From: Caulobacterales bacterium RIFCSPHIGHO2_01_FULL_70_19
Lineage (GTDB): Bacteria > Pseudomonadota > Alphaproteobacteria > Caulobacterales > Caulobacteraceae
DNA: 64,000 nt
Assembly (NCBI GenBank): GCA_001794825.1
Contig: MGLK01000003.1
Coordinates: forward strand, 115,429-179,428
Direction of reading: 5' to 3'
In this document: piece after piece, positions 14,445-25,283 of the stretch
Numbering within the stretch: position 1 is the first letter of the stretch
Layout: each line of letters begins with the position of its first letter
The notes under the pieces: generated by a model
What the model was told of the DNA's origin: nothing
The model's database searches: none
What the model saw: only the letters and a program-made list of their open reading frames with translations
Program-made: the position numbers and the translations under genes

Positions 14445-15644
14445 CTAGAACCAGGCCCGCAGGCCGACGACGAGGCGGGTGTCTTCGGCGTCGCCGCCGG
14501 CGGCCTCGATCAGGTCGGCCGTCTCGCCGAGCGCGCGGCTCCACTCGACCCCGAGGTAGGGGGCGAACTCGCGGCGGATCTCGTAGCGCAGCCGAAGACC
14601 GGCCTCGACCGAGGTCAGGCCCGAGCCGAGGCCGAGTTCGGGTATGTCGCCCGCCGACAGGTCCGCCTCGAAGCGCGGCTGCAGGATCAGCCGCTGGGTG
14701 AGGCGCTGGTCGTATTCGGCCTCGACGCGGGCGGTGAGGTCGCCCTCGGTCGAGAGAAAGGCGGCGGCGTCCACCTCCCACCAGTGCGGCGCCAGGCCCT
14801 GCACGCCGAGGACCAGATGGGTGGTGGCCTCCCCGTGCCGGCGATAGTCCTGCCGCACGCCGGCCTGCACGTCCCAGAAGGGCGTGATCGCGCGGCCGTA
14901 CAGCGCCTGGACCTCGACCTCCTCCAGCCCGCCGTCGAAGTCGCCTTCCCCTTCGGACTTCCACCAGAAGCGATGGATGTCGCCGCCGGTCCAGCCCTGG
15001 ACGTCCCACAGCCAGGTCTCGTCGCCGTCGCCGAAGCCGGCCTCGAGGCGATCGATGACGACCCCCGTCGTGCGGATGTCGCCGTTCTCGCGGCGCATCA
15101 GCGCCCGCGCCCGCGCCATGTCTGCGGCCGGGAAGACGGCGTCGGCGGCGTGGACCGGGCCGGCAAGCGCGCCGGGCGGGGGCGGGGCCTCGGGAGGCCG
15201 GCCGGGATCGTCGGCGCTGGTCGGGACGTCGGGGGAACCGGAGGCTGATCCCATGTCGTGACCGGCGTGAGGGTCCTGCGCTGGCGGCGCCCGGTGCGCG
15301 GCGTGGGGGTCGGCGGCGGGCGCAGGCATGGTGTGGCCGGCATGGGGGTCCTGCGTCGCGGCCGGACGGCTCATGTCGTGGCCGGCGTGAGGGTCCGGCG
15401 CGGCCGGAGTGTGGTGGCCGGCGTGAGGGTCCGCAGCGGGCGCCGCATGCCCGGCGTGCGGGTCTTGCGCCGGCGCCGTGCGGGTCATGTCATGACCGGC
15501 GTGCGGATCGGGAGTCGCGGTCGCCGTCCGGTGGGCTGCGTGCGGATCCGGGGCAGGGGCGGCGTGGCCCGCGTGCGGGTCCTGGGCGTGGGCGGCGCCG
15601 GCGGCGAGCAGCAGCGGGGCGAGGGCGGCGGCGAGGCGGATCAT
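14445..15644 (-). CDS. copB: Copper resistance protein B, outer-membrane, with DPHAGH repeats
   Basis: Partner of CopA in periplasmic copper resistance; 399 residues. A signal peptide (to about AAHA, residue 20) is followed by nine copies of a DPHAGH/DPHAAH unit (22-131), an expected copper-binding tail, then the CopB beta-barrel domain (about 170-399), which ends WSRALGETADL...VVGLRAWF with the terminal aromatic typical of outer-membrane proteins. The ATG overlaps the copA stop (ATGA), so the two are co-translated. The repeat number is higher than the few histidine/methionine motifs of classical CopB. Confidence 0.92.
   Translation of the reverse strand: MIRLAAALAPLLLAAGAAHAQDPHAGHAAPAPDPHAAHRTATATPDPHAGHDMTRTAPAQDPHAGHAAPAADPHAGHHTPAAPDPHAGHDMSRPAATQDPHAGHTMPAPAADPHAAHRAPPAQDPHAGHDMGSASGSPDVPTSADDPGRPPEAPPPPGALAGPVHAADAVFPAADMARARALMRRENGDIRTTGVVIDRLEAGFGDGDETWLWDVQGWTGGDIHRFWWKSEGEGDFDGGLEEVEVQALYGRAITPFWDVQAGVRQDYRRHGEATTHLVLGVQGLAPHWWEVDAAAFLSTEGDLTARVEAEYDQRLTQRLILQPRFEADLSAGDIPELGLGSGLTSVEAGLRLRYEIRREFAPYLGVEWSRALGETADLIEAAGGDAEDTRLVVGLRAWF
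15252..15581 (-). repeat. Nine tandem DPHAGH-type repeats inside copB
   Basis: Units of 11-15 codons each starting DPHAGH (seven) or DPHAAH (two), with linkers rich in Ala, Pro, Thr and Met. The near-identical codons suggest recent expansion and possible copy-number variation. Confidence 0.9.
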
Positions 15645-17425
15645 CGGGCGGCTCCATCCATGGGGCGGACGGTGACGACGTTGAACATCCCTGCGTGCAT
15701 GTGCATCAGCATGTGGCAGTGGAAGGCCCAGTCGCCGGGCGCGTCGGCCGTGAGGTCGAAGGTGACCTTGCCGCCCGGCATGACGTTGACGGTGTGCTTG
15801 AGCGGCTGGTGGCCGGCGGGGCCGCCGGTGACCAGCTCGAAGAAGTGGCCGTGCAGGTGGATCGGGTGCGCCATCATGGTGTCGTTCACCAGGGTGACCC
15901 GCACCCGCTCGTTGCGCTCGAAGCGGATCGGCTCGACCAGCTCGCTGAACTTGCGCCCGTCGAAGCCCCACATGAACCGCTCCATGTTGCCGGTGAGGTG
16001 AATCTCCATGGTGCGCGAAGGCGGCCGTCGGTCCTTGTTGGGCGCCAGCGACACCAGGTCGGTGTAGACCAGCACGCGGTGCGGGACGTCCTCGAGGCCG
16101 AGCGGGCGATCGCCGAGGCGGTTGGCCGGGTCGGGCGCGACCATGTCGACGCCGACGCCCACCGCCATGTCCGGCGGCGCATTGTCGGGATCGCGCATGG
16201 CCATGTCGCCGTGATCCATGGCCGGGGCCTCCGCCGCCGGGCCCTGCGCCGTCCCGCCGTGCCCCATGGCGGCGTGGTCCATGCCGCCGCCGCCGTGGTC
16301 CATGCCGCCCATGCCCATGTCGCGCATGGACAGGGTGGGAACCTCGCGCAGCGGGGGAACCTCGGCGCTCATGCCCGGCCGCGGGGCCAGGGTCGCCCGG
16401 CCGAGGCCGGAGCGGTCCATCGCCTCGGCCACCACCGTATAGGCCCGGTCCTCGGTGGGCCGGACGATGACGTCGTAGGTCTCCGCGACGGAGATCTGGA
16501 ACTCGTCGATCTCGACGGGCCGGACGTTCTCGCCATCGGCCTGGACGACCGTCATCGGCAGGCCCGGAATGCGGACGTTGAAGATCGACATGGCCGAGGC
16601 GTTGATGACGCGCAGCCGCACCCGCTCGCCCGGCCGGAACAGGCCGGTCCAGTTCTCCTGCGGGCCGTGGCCGTTGATCAGATAGGTGTAGGTCGTGCCG
16701 TTGACGTCGAGGATGTCGCGCGGGTCCATGCGCATGGCGCCCCACATGCGCCGCTCCTCGAGGCTCATCCCGTCCTCGCCGGAGATCAGCCCCGACAGCG
16801 TGGTCCGCTGGCGGTTGAAATAGCCGGGGCTTTTCTTGAGCTTGTCGAGGATTTCGTGCGGATGCATGAAGCTCCAGTCCGACAGGACCAGCACATGCTC
16901 GCGGTCATAGGCGACAGGATCGGCGCCCGCCGGATCGATGACGATCGGGCCGTAGTGGCCCATGGCTTCCTGCAGGTTGGAGTGGGAGTGGTACCAGAAG
17001 GTGCCGGACTGCCGGATCGGGAACTCGTAGACGAAGGTCTCGCGGGGGCGGATGCCGGGGAAGCTGATGCCGGGGACGCCGTCCATCTGGAACGGCACCA
17101 GCAGGCCGTGCCAGTGGATCGAGGTGTCCTCGTCGAGGGTGTTGGTGACCGACAGGCGCACGTTCTGGCCCTCGCGCAGCCGCAGCAGCGGGGCGGGCAG
17201 GACGCCGTTGATGGTCACGGCGTGGCCGGTGCGGCCGCCGACCGTGAAGGGGCTGTGACCCACGCTGAGCCGCACATCCGGGCCGGTCAGGGTGGGCAGG
17301 TCGGCCCGCAGGCCCGGCGAACCGGTCTGCGCCCACGCCGGCAGCAGGCCCTGCAGCGCGGCGAGGCCCGCACCGCCGGCCACGCCGCCCAGCAGTCGGC
17401 GGCGGTCGAGATGCAACGTCGACAT
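15641..17425 (-). CDS. copA: Multicopper oxidase, copper resistance CopA/PcoA type
   Basis: Periplasmic cuprous oxidase, 594 residues, exported folded through Tat (signal LDRRRLLGGVAGG). All four copper-ligand motifs are visible: IHWHGLLVPFQ, FWYHSHSNLQ, HPIHLHGHFFEL and FHCHMLMHMHAGMF, the last with the T1 cysteine and methionine. A Met/His-rich insert (MGMGGMDHGGGGMDHAAMGH and onward, about 365-410) is typical of the Cu(I)-binding region. Start ATG 17425. The CueR-type operator at 17534 lies about 110 bp upstream, so control by the cueR product at 20982 is likely. Confidence 0.95.
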   Translation of the reverse strand: MSTLHLDRRRLLGGVAGGAGLAALQGLLPAWAQTGSPGLRADLPTLTGPDVRLSVGHSPFTVGGRTGHAVTINGVLPAPLLRLREGQNVRLSVTNTLDEDTSIHWHGLLVPFQMDGVPGISFPGIRPRETFVYEFPIRQSGTFWYHSHSNLQEAMGHYGPIVIDPAGADPVAYDREHVLVLSDWSFMHPHEILDKLKKSPGYFNRQRTTLSGLISGEDGMSLEERRMWGAMRMDPRDILDVNGTTYTYLINGHGPQENWTGLFRPGERVRLRVINASAMSIFNVRIPGLPMTVVQADGENVRPVEIDEFQISVAETYDVIVRPTEDRAYTVVAEAMDRSGLGRATLAPRPGMSAEVPPLREVPTLSMRDMGMGGMDHGGGGMDHAAMGHGGTAQGPAAEAPAMDHGDMAMRDPDNAPPDMAVGVGVDMVAPDPANRLGDRPLGLEDVPHRVLVYTDLVSLAPNKDRRPPSRTMEIHLTGNMERFMWGFDGRKFSELVEPIRFERNERVRVTLVNDTMMAHPIHLHGHFFELVTGGPAGHQPLKHTVNVMPGGKVTFDLTADAPGDWAFHCHMLMHMHAGMFNVVTVRPMDGAAR

Positions 17426-17532
17426 TCGCGATCGATCCTCAAGCTGTCACGGGAGCGCCGATGGCGCCTTACCCTTCGAATACGCGCGTCGATCCGATTG
17501 GCCTTGCGGCAGGACGACACAGGCGGTCCATG

Positions 17533-17557
17533 CACCCTCCCACCATAGGAAGGTCAA
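17533..17557 (-). promoter_or_regulatory. CueR-type operator/promoter for copA-copB
   Basis: Dyad ACCCTCC-N7-GGAAGGT (17534-17554). On the minus strand it overlaps TTGACC (17552-17557), followed 19 bp later by CATGGA, the long spacer typical of MerR-family promoters. It matches the operator at 18450. Confidence 0.65.
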
Positions 17558-17711
17558 GAGCGCTATCGACCGGATGCCGTTGAGTGATCGGCGCGGAGGG
17601 CTGTAGGGTCGACCAAGAGGCGAGGGGGGTGTCGGTGAGCTGCAGTCCTGCAGGGGCCCGCTTCTTCCCGCCTCGCGTCGGTCCCGACCGCCCATCCGCC
17701 TGAGGCCGCCT

Positions 17712-18431
17712 ATGCCGATTCTGCGAATCTCGACCCAGCTCCACAAGTGGGTCGCCCTCGTGGTCGGGGTGCAGATCCTGTTCTGGGTCGCCGGCGGGCT
17801 GGTCATGACGGCAATCCCGATCGAGACCGTGCGCAGCGAGCATCACGTGCGCGAGGTCGCGCCCGCGGCGCTTCCCGCGTCTTCCCTGCAAGCCCTTCCC
17901 GCCGCGGCGCGGGCGCTGCCCGGCGGGGTGACGCGGGCGGAGCTGAAGACCACGCCGAGGGGCAGCGCCTGGGTGCTCACGCCTGTGGCCGGGGACCCGT
18001 TGGTGCTGGCCGCCGACACCGGCCGGCCGTTTCCCGCGCTCACGCCGGCGGAGGCCGCCCGGCTCGCGGCGGAGGCGTACACCGGGGAAGGTCGGCCGCG
18101 GGCGGCCGTGCACCTCGCCGAGGCCCCGGCCGAGACCGGGCGGACCGGACCGATCTGGCGCGTGGAATTCTCGGATCGCGAACGCACGACCTTCTACCTC
18201 TGGCCGGAGACGGGCGAGGTCGTGACCCGCCGGTCGGCCGTGTGGCGCTTCTACGACTTCTTCTGGCGACTGCACGTGATGGACTGGAAGAACGGCGAGG
18301 ACTTCAATCACCCGCTGATCGTCGTGACCACCTTCCTGACCCTGAGCGTCGTCATCACCGGCTTCATCCTGCTGTGGATCCGGCTGGCCCGGGATATCCG
18401 CCTCGCGCGCGCCGCCCGACGGGAGCCATAA
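17712..18431 (+). CDS. PepSY-domain membrane protein
   Basis: 239 residues with a membrane helix at each end (about 12-35 and 205-225) and a periplasmic PepSY-like region between them ('[19 protein letters not shown]', '[20 protein letters not shown]'). '[20 protein letters not shown]' before the last helix is typical of PepSY-associated TM proteins. Such proteins often accompany copper or iron reduction and efflux genes. It lies between the divergent copA and the copper ATPase, 76 bp upstream of the latter. A role in copper handling is inferred from context. Confidence 0.82.
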   Translation: MPILRISTQLHKWVALVVGVQILFWVAGGLVMTAIPIETVRSEHHVREVAPAALPASSLQALPAAARALPGGVTRAELKTTPRGSAWVLTPVAGDPLVLAADTGRPFPALTPAEAARLAAEAYTGEGRPRAAVHLAEAPAETGRTGPIWRVEFSDRERTTFYLWPETGEVVTRRSAVWRFYDFFWRLHVMDWKNGEDFNHPLIVVTTFLTLSVVITGFILLWIRLARDIRLARAARREP

Positions 18432-18447
18432 CCTCCACGACCGGCGC

Positions 18448-18478
18448 TTGACCCTCCCATGGCTGGAAGGTCTAGCGG
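18448..18478 (+). promoter_or_regulatory. CueR-type promoter for the copper ATPase
   Basis: TTGACC (18448-18453) and TAGCGG (18473-18478) are 19 bp apart, with a dyad GACCCTCC-N7-GGAAGGTC (18450-18472) in the spacer. This is the MerR/CueR layout, in which the activator twists an over-long spacer. The target genes are the ATPase and cueR itself. Confidence 0.8.
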
Positions 18479-18507
18479 AACGGGGACGTCGCCGAAGGAT
18501 GGCCCCG

Positions 18508-20985
18508 ATGACCCGGACAGAGCTGCGAACCCTGGACATTCCCGTCCTGGGCATGACCTGCGCCAGCTGCGTCGGCCGCGTCGAGAGAGCCCTCGCGGGC
18601 GTCTCCGGCGTTGTGCGCGCCTCGGTCAACCTCGCCATGGAAAGGGCGCACGTCGAGCTGGAAGCCGACGCAGCGCCCGGAGCCCTGGCCGAGGCGATCC
18701 GGTCGACCGGCTATCAGCCGCTCGAGATCGAACTTGATCTGAAGATCACCGGCATGACCTGCGCCAGCTGCGTGGGGCGCGTCGAGCGCGCGCTTCGCGC
18801 CGTTCCCGGCGTGATCGAGGCGACCGTGAACCTCGCCACGGAGCGGGCCCGCGTCCGCGCGTTCGGCGGGGTCGAGGCGGCCGCCCTGATCGCGGCGGTG
18901 AAGACGGTCGGCTACGCAGCCGAGCCCGTCGGCGGCGGGGCGGCCGCCACGGACCGGGAACAGCGCGCGCGGGAGGCCGAGCTCGGGGGCCTGCGTCGCG
19001 CGGTGGCGGCGGCCGGCCTCGCCACGGCGCCGCTGTTCCTTGGGGAGATGGCTCTGCACTTCGCGCCCGGAGCCCACCATTGGCTGACGACCACCATCGG
19101 CGTCTTCGGCTGGCGGGTCGCAAGCTTCCTCCTCGCCAGTTTCGTTCTTTTCGGCCCCGGCCTTCGCTTTTACCGCAAGGGCGTCCCCAACCTGCTGCGG
19201 CGGACGCCGGACATGAATTCGCTGGTGGCGCTCGGCGCGACCAGCGCCTGGGCCTACTCGGTGGTCGCCACCTTCCTTCCGGATGTCCTGCCGGCGGGCA
19301 CGGCCAACGTCTATTTCGAGGCCGCGGCGGTCATCGTCACCCTCATCCTGGTCGGACGCTGGTTCGAGGCCCGGGCCAGGGGCCGGACCAGCCAGGCCAT
19401 CCGACGGCTCATGACCCTGCAGGCGCGCACCGCTCGGGTGACCCGCGACGGCGCGGCGGTCGAGCTGCCCGTCGGCCAGGTCCGGCCGGGCGACCTCGTG
19501 CTGGTGCGCCCGGGCGAACGCGTGCCGGTGGACGGCGAGCTGACCGAAGGAAGCTCCTTCGTCGACGAATCCATGATCAGCGGCGAGCCGGTTCCGGTCC
19601 GAAAGGGGCCCGGCGACCGCGTGGTCGGGGGGACGCTCAACACCGCCGGATCCTTCAGCTTCCGCGCCGACCGGGTCGGGGCCGACACGGTGCTGGCCCA
19701 GATCGTGCAGATGGTGGAATCCGCCCAGGCCGCCAAGCTGCCCATCCAGGCGGTGGTGGACCGCATCACGGGCTGGTTCGTGCCGGCCGTGATCGCCGCG
19801 GCGGCGCTGACCTTTGCGGTATGGCTGGGGTGGGGCCCGTCGCCGGCGCTGGCCTTCGCCCTCGTCAACGCGGTGGCGGTGCTGATCATCGCCTGCCCCT
19901 GCGCCATGGGTCTGGCCACGCCGACCTCGATCATGGTCGGCTCGGGCCGCGCCGCCGAGTTGGGCGTGCTGTTCCGGCGCGGCGACGCCCTGCAGGCGCT
20001 CCAGGGGGTGCGCGTGGTCGCGCTGGACAAGACCGGCACCCTCACGAAAGGGCGGCCGGAGCTGACCGACCTGGTCGTCCTCGACGGCGGTCGTGAGGAG
20101 GAGGTCCTCGCCCTCGCGGCCGCCGTCGAGGACCGGTCCGAGCACCCGCTCGCGCGCGCCATCTTCGCCGCGGCGGCGGCCCGCGGCCTGTCCCTGCCGC
20201 CCGTCGAGGCGTTCGAGGCCCGGGCCGGCTTCGGGGCCGGAGGCGTCGCCGGCGGACGCCGCGTGGAGGTGGGGGCGGATCGCTACATGGCCGCGCTCGG
20301 TCTTTCCGTCGCGCCGCTGGCGGAGCGGGCTGCGGCGCTGGCCGATGAAGGCAAGACGCCGCTCTACGTCGCCGTCGACGGTCAGCTCCACGCCCTTCTG
20401 GCGATTGCGGATCCGATCAAGGAGACGTCCGGCGCCGCGGTCCGCGCCCTGCACGCCATGGGTCTGAGGGTGGCCATGATCACCGGCGACAACCGCCGCA
20501 CCGCGAACGCCGTCGCCCGTCGTCTGGGGATAGACGAGGTCGAGGCGGAGGTCCTGCCCGACGGCAAGATCCGGGCGGTGGAGGCGCTGCGCCGGAGCGG
20601 CGGACGCCTGGCCTTCGTCGGCGACGGCGTCAACGATGCGCCGGCTCTCGCCAGCGCCGACGTCGGGCTGGCGGTCGGCGGCGGCACGGACATCGCGATC
20701 GAGGCCGCCGATGTCGTGCTGATGAGCGGAGATCTCCGAGGCGTCGTCGCCGCCATCGGCCTCAGCCGGGCGACCATGGCCAATATCCGCGAGAACCTGA
20801 TCTGGGCCTTCGGCTACAATGTCCTGCTGATCCCGGTGGCCGCCGGCGTGTTGTATCCTGCGTTCGGCTGGCTTCTTTCGCCCATGCTGGCCGCCGGGGC
20901 GATGGCGCTGTCCAGCGTCAGCGTACTGGCCAACGCCCTGCGCCTGAGGTCCTACGCCCCGCCCATGCCCGGAGGTCCCGCATGA
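18508..20985 (+). CDS. copA: Cu(+)-exporting P1B-type ATPase
   Basis: Pumps cytosolic Cu(I) to the periplasm using ATP; 825 residues from ATG 18508, which has GAAGGA at the right distance (ATG 18499 lies too close to it). Two N-terminal HMA domains each carry GMTCASC (15-21 and 82-88). The membrane CPC motif ([13 protein letters not shown]), the phosphorylation site DKTGT, the HP dipeptide (SEHPLA) and [10 protein letters not shown] are all present. The last two helices carry the N-Y and M-S-S-V-S motifs ([14 protein letters not shown]) that define Cu(I) specificity. Its stop overlaps the cueR start (ATGA). Confidence 0.96.
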   Translation: MTRTELRTLDIPVLGMTCASCVGRVERALAGVSGVVRASVNLAMERAHVELEADAAPGALAEAIRSTGYQPLEIELDLKITGMTCASCVGRVERALRAVPGVIEATVNLATERARVRAFGGVEAAALIAAVKTVGYAAEPVGGGAAATDREQRAREAELGGLRRAVAAAGLATAPLFLGEMALHFAPGAHHWLTTTIGVFGWRVASFLLASFVLFGPGLRFYRKGVPNLLRRTPDMNSLVALGATSAWAYSVVATFLPDVLPAGTANVYFEAAAVIVTLILVGRWFEARARGRTSQAIRRLMTLQARTARVTRDGAAVELPVGQVRPGDLVLVRPGERVPVDGELTEGSSFVDESMISGEPVPVRKGPGDRVVGGTLNTAGSFSFRADRVGADTVLAQIVQMVESAQAAKLPIQAVVDRITGWFVPAVIAAAALTFAVWLGWGPSPALAFALVNAVAVLIIACPCAMGLATPTSIMVGSGRAAELGVLFRRGDALQALQGVRVVALDKTGTLTKGRPELTDLVVLDGGREEEVLALAAAVEDRSEHPLARAIFAAAAARGLSLPPVEAFEARAGFGAGGVAGGRRVEVGADRYMAALGLSVAPLAERAAALADEGKTPLYVAVDGQLHALLAIADPIKETSGAAVRALHAMGLRVAMITGDNRRTANAVARRLGIDEVEAEVLPDGKIRAVEALRRSGGRLAFVGDGVNDAPALASADVGLAVGGGTDIAIEAADVVLMSGDLRGVVAAIGLSRATMANIRENLIWAFGYNVLLIPVAAGVLYPAFGWLLSPMLAAGAMALSSVSVLANALRLRSYAPPMPGGPA

Positions 20986-21389
20986 ACATCGGCCAGGCGT
21001 CCCGCGCCAGCGGCGTCTCCACCAAGATGATCCGCTACTACGAATCCGTGGCCCTCATCGGCGCCGCCGACCGCACGGACAGCAACTATCGCGACTTCGG
21101 GGAGCGGGAGATCAACGAACTGCGCTTCGTTCGGCGGGCCCGCAACCTGGGCTTCTCGCTCGAGGAGATCCGCCGCCTCCTGTCGCTGTGGCGTGACCGC
21201 AGCCGCCCCAGCCGCGAGGTCAAGGCGATCGCCGAACAGCACGTGGCCGACCTCGACGCCCGCATCGTCGAGATGCAGGCGATGGCTGACACGCTGAGGG
21301 AGCTCGCGCACTGCTGCGCCGGAGACGACCGCCCCGACTGCCCGATCCTCGCGGACCTGGCGGAGACTCCGCGGGACCGCCGTCGCTGA
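20982..21389 (+). CDS. cueR: CueR-type copper-responsive MerR regulator
   Basis: 135 residues. The winged helix-turn-helix is at 1-70 ([20 protein letters not shown]), the dimer helix at about 80-110, and the Cu(I) loop is C112-x7-C120 (CAGDDRPDC), the same spacing and numbering as E. coli CueR. It activates copper-efflux promoters with 19-bp spacers, and two such promoters are seen at 17533 and 18448. It is co-translated with the ATPase, giving autoregulation. Confidence 0.95.
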   Translation: MNIGQASRASGVSTKMIRYYESVALIGAADRTDSNYRDFGEREINELRFVRRARNLGFSLEEIRRLLSLWRDRSRPSREVKAIAEQHVADLDARIVEMQAMADTLRELAHCCAGDDRPDCPILADLAETPRDRRR

Positions 21390-21407
21390 TCCCCCGGGCG
21401 TGGGGGC

Positions 21408-21421
21408 TTGATCCCGGTCAA
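21408..21421 (+). promoter_or_regulatory. FixK/Fnr box, TTGATCCCGGTCAA
   Basis: Matches TTGAT-N4-ATCAA with one mismatch. Its centre is 63.5 bp before the CoA-transferase ATG, which would put a class II start site about 22 bp before that codon. Confidence 0.75.
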
Positions 21422-21453
21422 GGCCCGGCGCCGATGCGGCGGCCAAGCGTTGA

Positions 21454-22989
<1,536 letters not shown>

Positions 22990-23008
22990 GAGCGGACCCG
23001 GCCCGGCA

Positions 23009-23022
23009 TTGATCCGGGTCAA
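23009..23022 (+). promoter_or_regulatory. FixK/Fnr box, TTGATCCGGGTCAA
   Basis: One mismatch to TTGAT-N4-ATCAA. A class II start site would fall near 23057, upstream of the DUF1003 gene but inside the small frame at 23048. Confidence 0.7.
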
Positions 23023-23047
23023 GGAGCCACGTCGGGGGAGGGGGAAG

Positions 23048-23152
23048 ATGGCGCCGATTCCGGGAGATGAATCTGTGAACCTTTCCGCCTTCCTCGCTGC
23101 GCTGGCCGCGGCCGGCCCCCATGTCCGCCTCCGACCGGGGGGAACCCGGTGA
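23048..23152 (+). CDS. Possible 34-residue leader peptide
   Basis: A short frame (MAPIPGDESVNLSAFLAALA and onward) with a purine-rich ribosome site (GGGGGAGGGGGAAG). Its stop overlaps the GTG start of the DUF1003 gene (GTGA), which would couple their translation. Against it, the predicted FixK-type start site would lie inside this frame. Confidence 0.3.
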   Translation: MAPIPGDESVNLSAFLAALAAAGPHVRLRPGGTR

Positions 23153-23697
23153 CTCCGGACGGGGTTCGCGAGGAACTCGCGCGCGGTCTGCTCGGCGTCG
23201 GTTACACGGGGCTCACCCCGGTGCAGCGCAGCGTGGTCGACCTCATGGCCGCCGAGAGCCCGACGGGCCACGGGCCCGCGCTGGTCGAGGATCGAACCTT
23301 CTGGGACCGGCTCGCCGACCGTGTGGCCCGGGTGGGCGGGTCATGGACCTTCCTCGGGGCCTTCGGCCTCGCCATGACGGCCTGGGTCGCGACGAACCTG
23401 CTGCTCGCCCGGTGGGCGTTCGACCCCTATCCGTTCATCTTTCTCAACCTGGTGCTCTCGACCGTCGCGGCCGTGCAGGCCCCGGTCATCCTGATGAGCC
23501 AGAACCGGCAGGCGGCGCGGGACCGGCAGGCGGCGGAGCACGACTACCGCGTCAACCTGCGGGCCGAACTGGAGATCATGCGGCTGCACGACCGCCTGCA
23601 GCTCAGCGAGACGCAGTTGCAGCGCATCGAGGCGGCGCTCGCCGCGCTGGGTCCGTCGACGCCGGCCTTCCCTGTGGACGAGGCGCCGCGGGCCTGA
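23149..23697 (+). CDS. DUF1003 family membrane protein
   Basis: 182 residues. Two adjacent helices at about 65-85 and 92-115 contain the family core: 'FWDRLADRVARVGGSWTFLG', then 'DPYPFIFLNLVLSTVAAVQA' and 'PVILMSQNRQAARDRQ'. A C-terminal coiled-coil tail (ELEIMRLHDRLQLSETQLQR) follows. The family occurs widely in stress and anaerobic regulons, without known function. Start GTG 23149. The FixK-type box at 23009 is its only visible control element. Confidence 0.85.
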   Translation: MTPDGVREELARGLLGVGYTGLTPVQRSVVDLMAAESPTGHGPALVEDRTFWDRLADRVARVGGSWTFLGAFGLAMTAWVATNLLLARWAFDPYPFIFLNLVLSTVAAVQAPVILMSQNRQAARDRQAAEHDYRVNLRAELEIMRLHDRLQLSETQLQRIEAALAALGPSTPAFPVDEAPRA

Positions 23698-23709
23698 CCG
23701 GCTTGTGCT

Positions 23710-24303
23710 TCAGGCCCCTTGGGCGCCCATCCGGCCGACCTTCGCGAGGAGGCGCGCGCGGTCGCGGCGGGTCTCGATCCCCCCGAACACCGTATCGCGG
23801 ACGGGACGGAAGCCGACGAGGGCGAGCACCCCGCGCTTCAGGGCGGCGAGCGAATGGCCGAGGAAGACGGTGCGGTAGATCAGGGCCGGCATGCCCATGG
23901 TGACGATCACGCGCGCCGAACGTCCCTTCAGCCGCCCGGCTCCGGGCGAAACGGCCTTGCCGCCGAAGGCGAAGGCCGGGCGCAGGACCTGCTCGAGCAG
24001 GCCCTTCAGGCGCGCCGGCAGGTCGCCCAGCCAGAGCGGATAGATGATCACCAGGTGCTCGGCCCAGAGGAGTTCCTCCTGAACCGCGACGACGGAGGGG
24101 GAGGGCGTCTCGGACTCCCATTCGGCGCGGGAGGTCAGCGGCGGGACCTCCAGATCAGCCAGGTTCAGGCGATGAACCACGTGCCCGGCGCTGGCGGCGC
24201 CTTGGGCGTAGGCCGCCGCAAGGGCATGGCAGAAGCGGTCAGGCGCAGGGTCGGGGTGGCCGTCGAGGATGAGGATGCGTCGGCGTTGCGCGGTCTCAGG
24301 CAT
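23710..24303 (-). CDS. Flavodoxin-fold NAD(P)H:quinone oxidoreductase family protein
   Basis: 197 residues with the Flavodoxin_2 pattern: 'RILILDGHPDP' (FMN phosphate loop), 'LVIIYPLWLGDLPARLKGLLEQV' and 'RSARVIVTMGMP'. Members such as MdaB and KefF reduce quinones by two electrons without making semiquinones. It lies 41 bp after a universal stress gene on the same strand and is probably transcribed with it from the FixK-type box at 25222. The exact substrate is unknown. Confidence 0.8.
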   Translation of the reverse strand: MPETAQRRRILILDGHPDPAPDRFCHALAAAYAQGAASAGHVVHRLNLADLEVPPLTSRAEWESETPSPSVVAVQEELLWAEHLVIIYPLWLGDLPARLKGLLEQVLRPAFAFGGKAVSPGAGRLKGRSARVIVTMGMPALIYRTVFLGHSLAALKRGVLALVGFRPVRDTVFGGIETRRDRARLLAKVGRMGAQGA

Positions 24304-24344
24304 CGGCGTCCCTCTGAACGGTGAGGGCGGTCATGGGCGGCTTC

Positions 24345-25175
24345 CTAGTGTGACAGGCAGACGCAGACAGGGCTGTCGGCGAGCAATTCGCGCGTGACCC
24401 CGCCGAGCGCCCACTCCTGCAGGCGGGCGTGGCCGTACCCGCCGGCGACGATCAGGCCCGCGCCCCGGGCGTCCGCTTCGGCCAGGATCCGGGATCCGGT
24501 CGAAACCCCCTCGCTGGAAGCGAACACCGGGTCGGCCGGAATCCCGTGGCGCGCCAGATACTGAACCACATCGGCCAGTTCTGCGTCGGCTTCGGCCCTG
24601 GCTGCGGCGGGCCCGAAGGCGCAGACCGAAACGCCCGCGGCCCGCTGCAGCAGCGGCAGGGCGGCGGCGAGGGCCAGCCGGGCCTCGCGACTGTCCTTCC
24701 AGGCTACGAGAGCCGGTTCGCCGACGGGATTGCGCAACCGGACAGGCGGCGCCATCAGCACCGGCCGGCCGGCCCGCATGAGGACATCGGCGATGTCGGG
24801 CGCATGGTACGGCGCCCGCGCGTTGCGACCGCCGACGATGACAAGGTCGGCGGCCCGGGCCGCACGGGCGCACACTTCGGCCGGATAACCGATCTCGCCC
24901 TTCCAGCTCGCCTCGACACCGCGAGCCTCGACGATCTCCTCGAAACGGGATCGCGCGCGTTCGACATCGGCTTCGGCCATGTCCCGGTAGAGCGTGAGCA
25001 GCTCGCCGACCATCGCCCCGCCCGCGAGCGGGTCGTAGAGCGGCGGGGCGATCGAGCCCACGGACAGGCCAAGCAGGTGGGCGCCGAAAGTCACCGCGAG
25101 GTCGCAGGCGAGCTCGACACGGCTGTCGCTCTCCGGACCATCCTCGACGGCGACAAGCAGGCTGGCGTAGGTCAT
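24345..25175 (-). CDS. Universal stress protein, two UspA domains
   Basis: 276 residues, a tandem Usp protein. The N-domain begins 'YASLLVAVEDGPESDSRVEL'. The C-domain ends with the nucleotide-binding G-x2-G-x9-G(S/T) motif in 'GGYGHARLQEWALGGVTREL', so the second half should bind ATP while the first lacks it. Start ATG 25175 with AGGAGAAG. A FixK-type box lies 53.5 bp upstream, shared with the divergent cytochrome gene. Double-domain Usp proteins of this type are usual members of Fnr/Anr/FixK regulons. Confidence 0.92.
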   Translation of the reverse strand: MTYASLLVAVEDGPESDSRVELACDLAVTFGAHLLGLSVGSIAPPLYDPLAGGAMVGELLTLYRDMAEADVERARSRFEEIVEARGVEASWKGEIGYPAEVCARAARAADLVIVGGRNARAPYHAPDIADVLMRAGRPVLMAPPVRLRNPVGEPALVAWKDSREARLALAAALPLLQRAAGVSVCAFGPAAARAEADAELADVVQYLARHGIPADPVFASSEGVSTGSRILAEADARGAGLIVAGGYGHARLQEWALGGVTRELLADSPVCVCLSH

Positions 25176-25221
25176 GAGTCTTCTCCTGACGCCAGATGAT
25201 CCTGCTCCCGGCCCGTCCGCC

Positions 25222-25235
25222 TTGATCAGGATCAA
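25222..25235. promoter_or_regulatory. FixK/Fnr box, TTGATCAGGATCAA (divergent)
   Basis: Exact TTGAT-N4-ATCAA. It is centred 53.5 bp before the Usp start on the minus strand and 55.5 bp before the cytochrome start on the plus strand, so one site could serve both genes. Confidence 0.85.
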
Positions 25236-25283
25236 CGCGGAACCCGGGGCGTGGGGCAGCTTTTCCTCCCAAGGAGTTTCGCC

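Noticed and set aside
14445..16745. Single 766-codon frame that seems to fuse part of copA with copB
   Set aside because: Only the last 399 codons read as CopB. The first 367 are an out-of-phase shadow of copA; copB has its own ATG at 15644 overlapping the copA stop.
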